From the NCBI RefSeq assembly GCF_964355755.1, contig NC_092670.1, positions 12,833,201 to 12,897,200 of the forward strand: DNA of 64,000 bases. Reading direction: 5' to 3'. A program made the position numbers and the translations under genes. Positions 24,085 to 35,527 of the stretch are shown here, in pieces. The stretch is from Antedon mediterranea (taxonomy: Eukaryota > Echinodermata > Crinoidea > Comatulida > Antedonidae). Position 1 is the stretch's first letter. Every line of letters starts with the position of its first letter. Below the pieces are notes generated by a model. That model did no database searches, was not told the origin of the DNA, and was given only the letters and a program-made list of their open reading frames with translations.

Positions 24085-27000
24085 TTAGAAGAAACATGCC
24101 TCATCTGGAAACACCGAATCGGGCACCAGCTGGTCTTGACATTTTCTTGAATTCGTCGATGGTGACATCGGTGTGGTCGGACACTTAAACCATGGATGGT
24201 CAAGAATCTCGGCAGCGGTCAATCGTTGCGATGGCTCGACTCGCAGCATGCTACGAATCAAGCATTTCGCCTGTGATGATACGCTGTCCGGGAGTGTGTA
24301 TTTGCCACGCCGAATCTTGTCGAATAGCGCCGTAGGATTGGAATCGTGGAATGGGTATCGGCCCACAAGCATGGTATACAGCATAATTCCGAGGCTCCAG
24401 ACATCTGCACAGCGACCAGAGTACGTAGTACTGGTGGTCAAGATCTCGGGGCTGACATACGCAGGACAACCATGTTTGTCACTCATTGCATCTACTTCAA
24501 CATTCTCCAATAAATAAGCATCATCGAGTTTATCCAGCTTTAATCTTGTTCTGCAAAGATAACAAAAAAATTACGTTAAATATTTATTTACCAATCAAAT
24601 TCTAGTTTGTTTACCTTCATTGTAGAAAACAAAATAAAAAACCCCAATCTGATTATAATCTAAATATAGCAGAACATTGATGTCATTAAAAGTGTGGTTA
24701 CAATAGGCAATAGACACAATGGTATATATAGTAGATATATACAATCAGGAAGTCAATAGATAAAAATATTATCCTAGTATCAGGTGATGGTAGTGGCCAT
24801 GAACAAATGGTGATGCAATAACACAGTTCATTTAGGATGCAAGTGTATTGTGGGAATACACAAACTTTTGGAATTACTATTTATTAATATCCAAAACTAA
24901 ACTCATTTTTTACATTTATATCACAAGAATTTCTTACTGTAAATAAATTTAAATGTTTTATGTTTGAGGTATACGGGTTTATTTTCCAATCGAACAACTC
25001 CAAACAACATCACATCATACTGAAATAAGTTTATATACTATTTTCAGAATATGAATTTTCATTTCTCATTTATTTATTTTATAATTTATTTTTTGTTGTT
25101 CACTGTGTAAAATCAACCTGTTAATTACTATTAATAACTAACTGGTTGACTGGTAAATATGAGTTCAACAAGTACTATGGGTTAGTCACAAGTTAGTGAC
25201 TAGAGAAAAAAAAAAATGATAATTTGATAAATAATAATGTTCATTCCCTTCTTAGGGTATTACAGTATATACTATAGTGTATCATATAAATAAGCAGGCT
25301 CTCAATGCACTGTACATAAAATTGAGAGAGTAAACATGAACAACTTTAGCAATATTGTTTTAAATGGAAACACACATTTGCCTCCTACACTGTACTGTAC
25401 CTACATGGGACAGCACAGTTAGACAGTCCTCATATTAAATTTAGGTTATAAGGTTACTGGATAGTGTCATGTTACTTTAATGTAGGATGTGAATGTGTGA
25501 GTCATTATTGTGTTCCTTTGTTCCCTGTTTTCTTCTAATTTGAACCATGTGAATATCATCAATAACATAAGACAGGAAATTGTCTGGGACTAAAAAGAAA
25601 ATTAATTTAGTGTGCAATTAATTAGCACAGGTAGGGTAACCGGATTTATTCAATTTACACGGATAAATACAGCTGCCCAACAGCTTATTTATGAACTAAA
25701 CCCCTATTTAAATAATGGTTTCTGCCATTCAATATTTTTTCTATGTTGAAAATATGTACAGTTTGTTCACCAGATAAATGAAAAGCCTATAATTATATAA
25801 CTGTTGGCCCATCATTGAAATTCCTATTGAATAATGGATTATTCTATTTAGAATTCTAGAGTGAGATCAGGTCAACCATACCTTTGCCTATGGTTCAACC
25901 ATAGTTCAACAGAAGCCTATTTCAAACAAAATCCCCTATTGCATAATGGGCTCTCCCAATCAGTATGTGGTACAGTTTAGTGAGACTGGAGACTGCACTG
26001 TAAATTGTGCAATCATTTTGTGTGCAGTGTACCGTGAGCTATTTTGGCATGATGGAATTATTATGGTATTGCATAAGACGAAGACGAATCATACATTATC
26101 AATACACTCTCATCCATAATATGTTTCTGCTGTCCATCACGACTGTATTGAGTAACTTTTTAATTATAATTGTGAAAACGAATTGTCTTTCATTTTAATT
26201 AATGTACTGTAATATCAGATAGTCCTCATAAAATGGGAAAAATAAATGGAATGCGAGATAGTCAAATTCTTAATTCAGGTCTAGCTTTATCAAATTCTTC
26301 ATCGAATAAAGAAGTGTTGCAAGTACTGTTATAAATGTACTCAACATTGTGTAATAAATCTATTATTTAACAACCCCATGCAATAGAAAGTTAATGTCAA
26401 ATTTCAACAGCATGAGGTCTATGTTAAATTTACCTTCATCTAAAAACATCCTTCTATTAACGAGCATAATGCAAGTGGATGACTGTGATAAATTTACAGG
26501 ATTCACATGGATACAGAATTTAAATGGTTAGACAAATCATTTTTTGACGTCCTCAAATCATCATTACAGTTACTGTACAGTACATCTTTAATTTAATAAC
26601 ATTCCATGATAATGATACCTTAAAAGTAAGATGGCTAGACTATACCATGGATTAAAGAATAGAAGGATATGCATCGACGGTGACATCAAACGATTTTACA
26701 ACGCGCTTGCCTATACTAAAGCACTGCTGCCAATCAAACAAACACGTTCATTGAACTCCGTGTCTCTAACCGCGGCCCTCTGTAAAACGCTGCGAATCAA
26801 CTGTTACATTTTTTGAGACCAAAACGTAACCATGTAGAAATCGTATGCGCAGTCTGAATGTTCTATTGACATGTCTGCGTCGATGATTAATTGATAACAA
26901 ACATATATTGCTGAATAATTCTGTTTTAGTTTCATCACAATCGGACTACGAAAAGTTCACTTTCTTACGACTGGTAATTTTAGGTAGTTGGTAATATTAA

Positions 27001-29036
27001 TAAAATATGCCATTTTTATATTTGAATTATCATTATTTGCCTGCCATCTTCTGTCATTAAAAATTGCGTTAATCTATAGAATATTAAATTATGCATTTGA
27101 CCATGTATGTTGTTAGCGTGGCCGGTGTTCAGACATACAACAATCGTGTTTTTTAATATATGGCTAAGCAGTGGTTTCTTCATAAATCTCCTTAATTATC
27201 GATGTGATTATATTTAAACTGTAGTGCCTGGTGATTGGCTAGGGGTTATGTCATCCACATCACATCCAATCACCGGGCCTAATTGAATGAAAACAGCGAT
27301 CCCTGATCCGGGATTGGCTGGCTATGTATAGTTGCGATTCGTTACCTAGCGGTCGTTTTGAAAAGTACACGCAGGGCAAACTTGATCACGAACAAACGAA
27401 GTAGGCCTACCTATTATTATTATTCACACAAGAAGTAAGACAACGGTGAGTATTTAAGATTAGCCTAGGCCTACCTAGGCAGTATCAATGTCGGCAAATC
27501 ATAGGGTTTACTAGCCCAGTTTAGCCTAGTTAGTACAAGGCCTGGGCCTAGCTAGGCTAGCATTCTTGCTGATTTTGTAATTTTACAACAAATGAGACAA
27601 CTAATAGTTATTGTCTCAGATGTAGGGCTACTACAGGTCATAAAATGCTACTTTAATCATCATAAAAAAATCATTAGCGTAGATCAATCGCGGCAGAAAC
27701 CAACATAGTCAATAGTTGACCATCTACAAACATCATGCCACCAAAGAACGCGCGAAAGAAGCGTAGTAGCCAACAAGGTTAAATGTCGTTGCACATGTGC
27801 AGTAAACAATATATTAGGCACGCGACCGTTTCGTTGTTACCATGCGGTTAATTAAACTGTAACATTGTGGGCGGTCCGCGGTCTGTCGGCGAGAGTCAAG
27901 GAACCCTTGATCTCACGTCGATGCATATCCTTCTATTCTTTAATCCATGACTATACCTGCCAACTCTCGCGCACAATGGACAAGTCTCATGCACAAGGGC
28001 CAATTTGTTATGCCTCAAGCGTACGTGGCTATTTCTCACGCATCCATAAAATATTCAGAAAAAACATTTTTAATTTAATGTCTCGCGCATTGGCCACTGT
28101 AAAAGTTAGCAGGTATACCAATTAACTTACTGCACGTCAAAAAATATTTATTTAATTTTCTCTCACCTTTGTGAATCACGAAAAACAAACTTGCGGAGCT
28201 TCAAATCACGAAGTACAACACCTAAACTGTGACAGTGCGCTACAGCTGCGACGATCTGCTTAAAATATTGCTTTGCTTCGTCCTCTGGTAGCTTTCGGTT
28301 GCTACGGACATGCGAGTGCATGTCCCCGTAGCCACGTTCAAAGAATGCGTAAGCGTATGAATCTCCTAGTAATATTTCTAGCACCTGGTTAATGTTTTCA
28401 TGTTGTCCTACGTGAAAATTAGCTTTTAATACTTCTTGGTATTTCCGAATGTCTATTGCCTGAGAATGAAAAATAAACACGCAATTTTTACTGCTATACC
28501 GTTACATTTATAGTTCACTACTACTGTCAAAACGATAAATTATAATGTTAATTCATTTCATGTGACACTGACAGATCTTTTCAGTTACAATCTGTAATGA
28601 TTTTCTCCTAGCAGTTTTCATTTGCATACAACATTAACATTTGTACTTAAATTTGAATATGAATAATCTCAACGACAGGTCCAAAACTTAAAATTGTGAA
28701 ATGACGATAATGGAGTTATGTTGCAAATAGTTTAAAAGGATGAATTCATAAATGTTATTAATATTATTTTACATAAAAACATACCTTGCACACACATTCT
28801 TCTAAGGTTAGACTGTTTACGGCTTTGAACAGCTTACTATCCACTTCGTCCAGTAAAACATAGTTCCCAACTTTACAAACTACATTCGGTTGCTGTGGCG
28901 TAAAATTTGGTGGTGTTGGCGCTGATAAGTTCGGACTAAGAGAAGCGGTAAAATCTCCAGGTGAATCTACAACATGGCTATACGCCTTGTTATTATCGCT
29001 TTGGATTGCAATTGGTTGAGATCTTTGAACGCTCAT
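24085..29036 (-). CDS. TRIB: Tribbles pseudokinase
   Basis: Three exons join in phase: 29036-28785, 28459-28167, 24550-24085 (1011 nt, 336 residues; vertebrate TRIB1-3 have about 340-370). The order is: an N-terminal Ser/Pro-rich region (1-55), a degenerate N-lobe ([18 protein letters not shown], then VCK as the usual lysine), the Tribbles-specific catalytic-loop text [26 protein letters not shown] where the kinase DFG should stand, the C-lobe [14 protein letters not shown] and [20 protein letters not shown], the helix end ILDHPWF, and the C-terminal COP1-binding motif DQLVPD. Tribbles proteins are scaffolds that bring substrates such as C/EBP to the COP1 ubiquitin ligase and bind MEK. The missing DFG and the conserved COP1 motif indicate scaffold rather than kinase function. 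Intron 2 is about 3.6 kb and carries a candidate opposite-strand promoter at 27.2-27.8 kb. Confidence 0.95.
27230..27446 (+). promoter_or_regulatory. Candidate CCAAT-box promoter and non-coding first exon on the plus strand
   Basis: ATTGG/CCAAT boxes at about 27233, 27283 and 27312 precede sequence ending CAACG|GTGAGT at 27445, a near-consensus splice donor. A CTAG/GGCCTA-rich island follows at once (27460-27570), as it does after other gene starts in this window. The first two CCAAT boxes are arms of an imperfect inverted repeat (GGTGATTGG / CCAATCACC). It lies inside the second Tribbles intron on the opposite strand. No downstream gene was traced. Confidence 0.3.
27734..27776 (+). CDS. Possible short basic N-terminal coding exon
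   Basis: ATG with A at -3 opens a 14-codon frame, [14 protein letters not shown], followed by a donor-like CAAG|GTTAAA. The very basic composition and the position downstream of the candidate promoter at 27230-27446 are suggestive. I found no following exon on the plus strand, so it may be chance. Confidence 0.2.
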
Positions 29037-31659
29037 TTGGAATCAAGGGTTTTATATTGTTTTGTAATAAAAAAATTTTAAAACAAAACAAAACCTTTAA
29101 ATTTCTAGGTATTTTTAAATGTGTTCACTCAGCTGCTGTGATACTGTTCCTTCCTTATTATAATTAAAATTATATATTATATCAGGTGACAAATTTTAGC
29201 AGTTTTATTCTTTACTAGAATAATTAGTCTTTGGTATAAAAAAGTATGTACAATGACAAAGTCTTCTTAGAAATATTAAACAATAACATCGGTCCCTGAG
29301 ACAAAAACATTAAAATCTCGCAAAAGATAGTTCATTCATAAAATATGACGAAACAACTGAACTGATGTTGAACTAATATTGCTGAAAATCAAACTTATCT
29401 TCGTATAATTTGATTAACAAATGTCGATAAAACTATTTACACTGTTTAGCCTTCAACTAAGGTTCATTTAAAATAAAATAATTTTCCTATTTTATTTAAT
29501 TTGACTGACGAAAACCTCTTTCACGCCCTTGATGTTTACGTTGATGTATGTTGGTGGGGCGGCGGTTCTTTAGCGGCACGGTTGCTGTTCAAGGTGGAGT
29601 CGACTTCGCAGAATCACCAAGTATTTTACTTACAATTTGTGTTATTACTTCAAGGTAGATTTGCTCTTGTCTGCTTGGATACTAGCCTAGTTGTTGATGT
29701 TTTGAACAATTTCCACCTATCTGCCCGCTAAAGGGGACGGATTTACCGTCAGTCTTTCTCGCTAGTTGCGAGAGTTTTCTGTTTCGCAACGATTGCAGGC
29801 CATTTTGCAACGTGTGAGTGTGTCATGAATGAGTACAATGTCTTTCATATACCACTTCTACAAATCTGTTTACTTGTATTAATACGCGCCAGGTTATAGT
29901 ATTTCGCAATAAATTCTTACTTATAAATTATGATATTTTATCATATTATATATAAAGCAACTATTCATAAAATATATTTAAAAACCTATATCAAATAATT
30001 TCTTGTCTTAGTTAAATATGTGCATAAAACAACACAAACTAAATGGGGACTATGTTTTTCATTAAGATTGTAAATTGGCTAGACACAACAAAAAATTGGC
30101 AATGGAATATTTCGGGATGTTGCAATCTTAAAAATGACGCAAGCGAGGCCGGTCTCAGTTTACCAAATATGGGCATTCAACTTCCATATTTGGTAATGTA
30201 ATCGTGACCTAATGACGGGCGTATCCAATCATCACGTTCCAATGTAAATGCGGATATCGTACGGTTTTTCATTGTTTACAGTATTTTGTGTGTGTAGCTA
30301 GCTGCTGATACGACGACGATGAATCAGGCAGGAATTTAGTGACGTAAATTTAGAGGAAACCGCATGCAAACGATCAAAAGAACAGAAGGGATTTTGCGGG
30401 ACGGTTACCCTCTTTCTAACATCATCATTCTTTTGTCTTCGTCGTTCAGAATATTTGGCTAGCCTATTTATTTATAATATACGTCAACCGGTGTACCTAC
30501 CATTTATAGGTACCTAGCCATAAGCCTAGGCCTATTGATATTTGTCATGAGCTTTGCACAAATCAACATTAATAGTAATAATACATAGTTTTAGGCCTAT
30601 TTCAGCCCCCAGTAATTAAATTCATCAATCAACCAGGGAGACCCTGGCTATATTAATTTCTGCATAGGCATGTGCATTCCTCCTAGGCCTATCTTATTGC
30701 TGGAAGATAAAAATAAAAACATCATAAAAAAACAAGCGATTTTATATAATTTACATACCAATTTCGTTTATTAAAATCACGATTGAAAGGCGGTCTGAAT
30801 ATCACACGCGCGCGACTCATCACGTACACGGATATGTAAAACGCATTGATAACAAACAAAAATCAAAAGATATTCCATAATAATATGAAACACTGATCCA
30901 TTTAAAAAATGTAAAATCTGCTTTTTAAAATTTACCATTAATTTTATTCTATACTATACGTACGCGCGCACTTCCTCGTCGCGATCGATCGAATTGACGT
31001 TTCATTCATGTGCGAGAGGAAGATCGGCGCGCGGCGCAAATACGATGCACCAAGTGGGCGTACAGTATTATTATATCAAAAGATTGTATAATTATTTATT
31101 ATGGACATGATTTGAATAGCGGCGCTATACAATATTTGCTTTTATAATGATAGAAAATTACAATACTGTATTGTAATTTTGCATCTTCAATACTATTTTT
31201 GTTAAAAACCCTATTATTAACCGGCTAATTGTCATCGCAAAAAAGTCTAAAATTGCAATGAAAATAGAACATAACATTTATTTAACAGCAGTACTTAGAA
31301 TCTCCAACTTGCACGATTGTAAATGGTCTACAAATTGTGTTTGTGTAGAAGAAGAAGCTGCGTGAGCATTTAAAAAAGTGGTCTGCTGTCCTCTATTTTT
31401 TTAGTCGCTATTTAACATCGGTCTCTGAATTGCCTTTTTTTAGGCTTATGATAACTTAACAGATAGTAATACAGTACTAGTACAATACCGTATATGCATT
31501 ATTAGCATTAATGGCATATAAATACAACATTTTATCTATCTAAACTCCTCTATAAAAGGCACTAATATTATTTGGCATGCATAGAAAGTACATACATATT
31601 TTTTAAAAGTAAAGTTTACCTATATAATAAACTACAAGGATTCCTTAAACAAAAAAAGG

Positions 31660-31782
31660 GTTATCTATACTATCAAAAAAAGTGTGATGTGGCCAAATAT
31701 GGTAATAATATGACATCATCATGTCCATATATGGGCACATCACATTTTTTTAAACAATTGATAGTGTAGACAGGGCTTTAAA
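31660..31782. mobile_element. Palindromic MITE, copy d
   Basis: Left end GTTATCTATACTATCAAA, centre ATGACATCATCATGTCCATA and ATGGGCACATCACA, right end TTGATAGTGTAGACAGGGCTT. A member of the window-wide family. Confidence 0.8.
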
Positions 31783-31949
31783 ACTAAGATGTATCTAATC
31801 TAATACAACAAACTTAAATATATTTTACTTGATAAAACCAATTGACTAAAATTAGCCTCCGATTGCTCTTGGTCTATGTTTTTAATGGCTAAGCCTAACC
31901 TACCATTACTGAACAATTTATTTTATGTTACCATTTTCAAAAATACCTG

Positions 31950-32082
31950 TTAAGCTCTGTCTACACTATCAAACTTTATGTGACAAGAAATGTGATGTGC
32001 CCATATATGGACATGTCATATCACTACCATATTTCACACTATTTTTTGTCAAACAAGTTTGATAGTGTAGAAAGAGTTTTAA
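31950..32082. mobile_element. TTAA-flanked palindromic MITE, copy e
   Basis: TTAAGCTCTGTCTACAC at the left and GTGTAGAAAGAGTTTTAA at the right give TTAA at both ends. The inside has TGTGATGTGCCCATATATGG and TTTTTTGTCAAACAAGTTTG. This is the clearest evidence, with copy a, of a TTAA target. Confidence 0.85.
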
Positions 32083-32237
32083 AAGCAATTTATTGTAGTA
32101 AATCTAACTGGTAAAACCAGTAAGAACACTGAATATACATGCTATACTAATACAAATACTTTCTGAAACTAAAACCACAACTAGGCATAATATCAAAATC
32201 AACGTAATACTATGTAGAAAATAAATATTATGGATTG

Positions 32238-32243
32238 TTTATT
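32238..32243 (-). promoter_or_regulatory. Poly(A) signal for NSMCE2
   Basis: AATAAA on the minus strand about 95 nt downstream of the NSMCE2 stop codon (32337-32339). Confidence 0.45.
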
Positions 32244-32336
32244 TATTTCCGTCATGGCCAATGTATTAATTTTCATATTTTTTCAGGTGTATAAACTTTC
32301 TTTGGCGTAAAATTCTTTTTATTCTTGACATAAACT

Positions 32337-35300
32337 CTAAGGCACTCTATGACGATTTTTTCGCTGTATCATCAATCGTAATTCTTTATCTTCATTTAAG
32401 TCTTCCATTTTCAAAGGGTTCTGGTTTCCACATCCACATACTGGACACCTGCAAAGAGACAGGAAACTTAATAGTTATTTTATCAGTGAATTTATGACCT
32501 CTCTGTGACCCGATTGTAATGTAAACAATATGGCCAAGAATGATTGAATAACTGTAAACATAGCGTTTGGACGTCGCAATGAATTTTTGTTTAATAATTA
32601 CATTTGCCATAATCCCATTACAAATTACCTTTTTAACATACCAAAATGGCTAAAGGAGTGAGTAAGTGGTCTTGCTAGAGATAGAGTAACACATTGAACC
32701 AAGATGAATTTCTTAGATTCTTTTAAAAACACTTTTTCTAATCAATTCAGAGAAAAGTACCAAAAAGCCAATTTATTTAGATTGTGGTTTACCATCTCCA
32801 CATATAAATACGTCTATATTTTCTGGGAAGTGCATTCATATGGCAAACCTGGACGAAATGACCCACCATAGACATTCTCCCAGGCGAAAGCCTGTTTCAT
32901 AGACATATAGATCTAGTAGGCCTAGCATGTAAAAAAATCACTTTAATTTGGAATTTCAAAACTTTATACAGTTCAAATCAGATTGTATACAAATGCCTAT
33001 CAAGAAAAATTGTTTGTTCTTTCTGAATTATTATTACTTAGGTAATAAATAAGAAAGAAATACTGTACTACTATAAGGAATAAATACTACTACACTCCGA
33101 GTTCATAAGTTCTAATAAACGCAGCATTATATAGAGTACAGTACTTACATAACCTTTCTCCTAGAAGTCCTAATATAGTTGCTAATGGCTGCTTTCTCGT
33201 AGCTGTGTCCGCAGTGCTTGTTTTTCATTGGTTCCGTCATCTCAGACTGTGTTATTGGACATTTGAGACTGATCTCCATTTGTGTCATCACAAACTCCTG
33301 GCTATCTTCAAATTCAGTTTCTGATTGAGATGGTTGGTATACAGAACCTATAAAACCAATGAATACATAGTAATAAGTCAACTGTCCCAATACAGGACAC
33401 CATGTTACAGGCCAGAAAAACCAGTAATATTTCACAGAAAATGTTTGATGGGCAGTAACACTTAATTATATAGGCTCAATAAAATATGGGTTAAAGGACA
33501 AAATAAAAAATAAAGCCTTCTTTACGCTGATCCAGAGAGAATGAAAGAGGAAGAGAACGGAAAGAGAATGACGGGAATGAAGGAGAAAGAAAATAAATGG
33601 GGAAGGAAATGAGAAGAAGAGAATAAACAGAATGGAGGAAGAAATAGAAGAAGGAAGAGAATAGACAGAATGAAATAAGTTTAAAAACTCTCTTTATATA
33701 TTTGGTAAAATCAACTGGGGTAGGGCAAAACATTTTGAACAAGTCAACTTTTTTCAAATACAATTAAAATAGGAACACTGAATGTAAATCTTTATATAAG
33801 GTTTAATTCTCTGTATACTTCATTGCTTTATCATATTTTAGACATAGCGATTTTTATCAAAAATACCAGTATTATCTATAATATAACATTATTGAATGAC
33901 CTGTGCAGTGGGTTGTCCCCCAAAAAAAAAAGAAAACAAGGCCATATACATGGCTGCAGTCGCTTGCGCAAATTTGAGTTAGTGTTTACCAACCGGCATA
34001 GTGAGCTGTAGAGTAGCCTAACAATAGGAACACTTGTTTACCTGGGTTTTGTACCTGCCAAATTTGCTTCTGCATATCCTGGTAATGATCATGTTCCTCT
34101 AGAGGCGTCTTGTTGTCCTCTGCTTCAAGTTCCTTTACGGTACTCTCTAACATTTTAATAACACTTACTTCTGAAGAGCCAATATTAGAGTCATTGGCAA
34201 CCTTAATATATGAAAGATTGTCATCAAAATGTTATAAATAATTATCATAATTATAATCTTATTATTTAAAATGTCATATACAAATTAATAGCTATAATAT
34301 AGAGACAACACATTTCTTGGAAAGTAAAATTAGAATGTTTTAAGCCGGAGGAGATTGTAGCCTGCATTCATATTAGACTTAGCCCTGGCTAATCAATTTT
34401 GCAGGAAAGATATGTTGTCCTGAAAATGTATTGGTTCGAATGCCACTTTAATGGATTGTCCCATATTAGTTCACTTTGATCAACAATTGGATGGAAAAAA
34501 AATATTTACCTAAAAAAAATGTAATTTAAAGCAAAACATTGTCAACTGGCTGTCAGCCAATAGGTGTTGAATTTAACCATTTGTCTTTTCATAAGAGAAA
34601 ACATTGTTTTTTTATATTAAAACTACAAAATGGCTAATCTTCAGTTTTCATGTTTTTGGGGGACAATACATCTTTAATATTTAGGGTCAGTGTGATCAAG
34701 GCTTAAGCTATAATATGTTATATTTTACGACTTTCAACCCTGTTAATGGTGACGTTTGGTCACTGTAGGGTGATGATGAAATAAAATTAAAAAAAAGCTA
34801 ACCATTACTGGATCCATTGGTTGCTATACATTATTTACAATGGTAAACTACACACCTGTTGTCTTACTGTATCAACTGCTTGTTTAAACTGATCCAAACT
34901 TCTCTCTAGAGCTATCATCTCAAGCATTGTGTTTTCCATCTCTTTCAACTGTTCTGATTTGCCTGTTAAAATAATCAATGCAAAATTAAATAAATAGTTT
35001 TGGCAACAGAATCATTTCTCCCAGTACAGCAGTAAATTCAAATAATATTTTTAATCAATTCAAAGAAGCATAATTAATTGTTAAGGATCCCACAAGTATG
35101 TAAGCGCAATGCAAGTAGTTGACCAATCAGGACGCAATCATCATCCATTGCATCATGATTGGGCAAATTAATTTGTTGCTAATGTGTGACGCACCTCTAG
35201 TAAACATTGAACAACCGGTTGCGCGAGGTAGTTTGTGATGTGTTTAAAACGTGCAAATCTGTTAAAATGCATCACACTTGGGGGTTGGAACATTACACTA

Positions 35301-35527
35301 ACACAGTACATGAATTAATGATGCTAGTCAGATTTTTTACCATTCATTGCGCAATATCATTGCCTAAAAAAAAGAAGATAATTAATTAATCAGACTATAC
35401 CATCATACTCTACCAGGTCCAGTGCTACCTCTATAGTGTTCTGCATCCCAGATGGTATCATTTCTTTGGTTCTATTCAGTTGAGACATGGTAGAATCTAA
35501 AACTGCAAAATGTGCTTGACTAGACAT
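32337..35527 (-). CDS. NSMCE2: E3 SUMO-protein ligase NSE2 (MMS21)
   Basis: Five coding exons join in phase: 35527-35401, 34962-34856, 34201-34042, 33347-33149, 32448-32337 (705 nt, 234 residues; human NSE2 has 247). NSE2 is the SUMO ligase subunit of the SMC5/6 complex, active in DNA repair and chromosome maintenance in the nucleus. The N-terminal half is helical and coiled (residues about 1-110) and binds SMC5; it contains TIEVALDLVEYD, close to the human text. The C-terminal SP-RING begins SLKCPITQSEMTEPMKNKHC. Zinc ligands are the Cys and His of CGHSYE and two cysteines in MCPVCGCGNQ. Gln/Asp-rich acidic text (FEDSQEFVMTQMEI) precedes the ring, as in vertebrates. A splice acceptor (TTTTACAG) 31 nt upstream of the start indicates a separate non-coding first exon. 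The fourth intron holds a 150-bp polypurine tract. Confidence 0.95.
33531..33680. repeat. Polypurine/polypyrimidine tract
   Basis: About 150 bp almost free of pyrimidines on the plus strand (GAAAGAGGAAGAGAACGG and similar). It lies upstream of the fourth NSMCE2 coding exon, as a polypyrimidine run in the transcript. Such tracts can form triplex DNA. The 90-codon minus frame rich in Ser/Phe/Leu over it is an artefact of the composition. Confidence 0.8.

Larger units (their letters stand above)
29037..32336. other. Intergenic region with Tribbles 5' flank and two MITEs
   Basis: No coding exon was recognised. A CTAG/GGCCTA-rich patch lies at about 30455-30690, upstream of Tribbles. Around 30960-31060 there is a GC-rich patch with GCGCGC and CGATCGATCGA words in otherwise AT-rich DNA. 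Two palindromic MITEs lie at 31660-31782 and 31950-32082, less than 200 bp apart. Confidence 0.45.
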
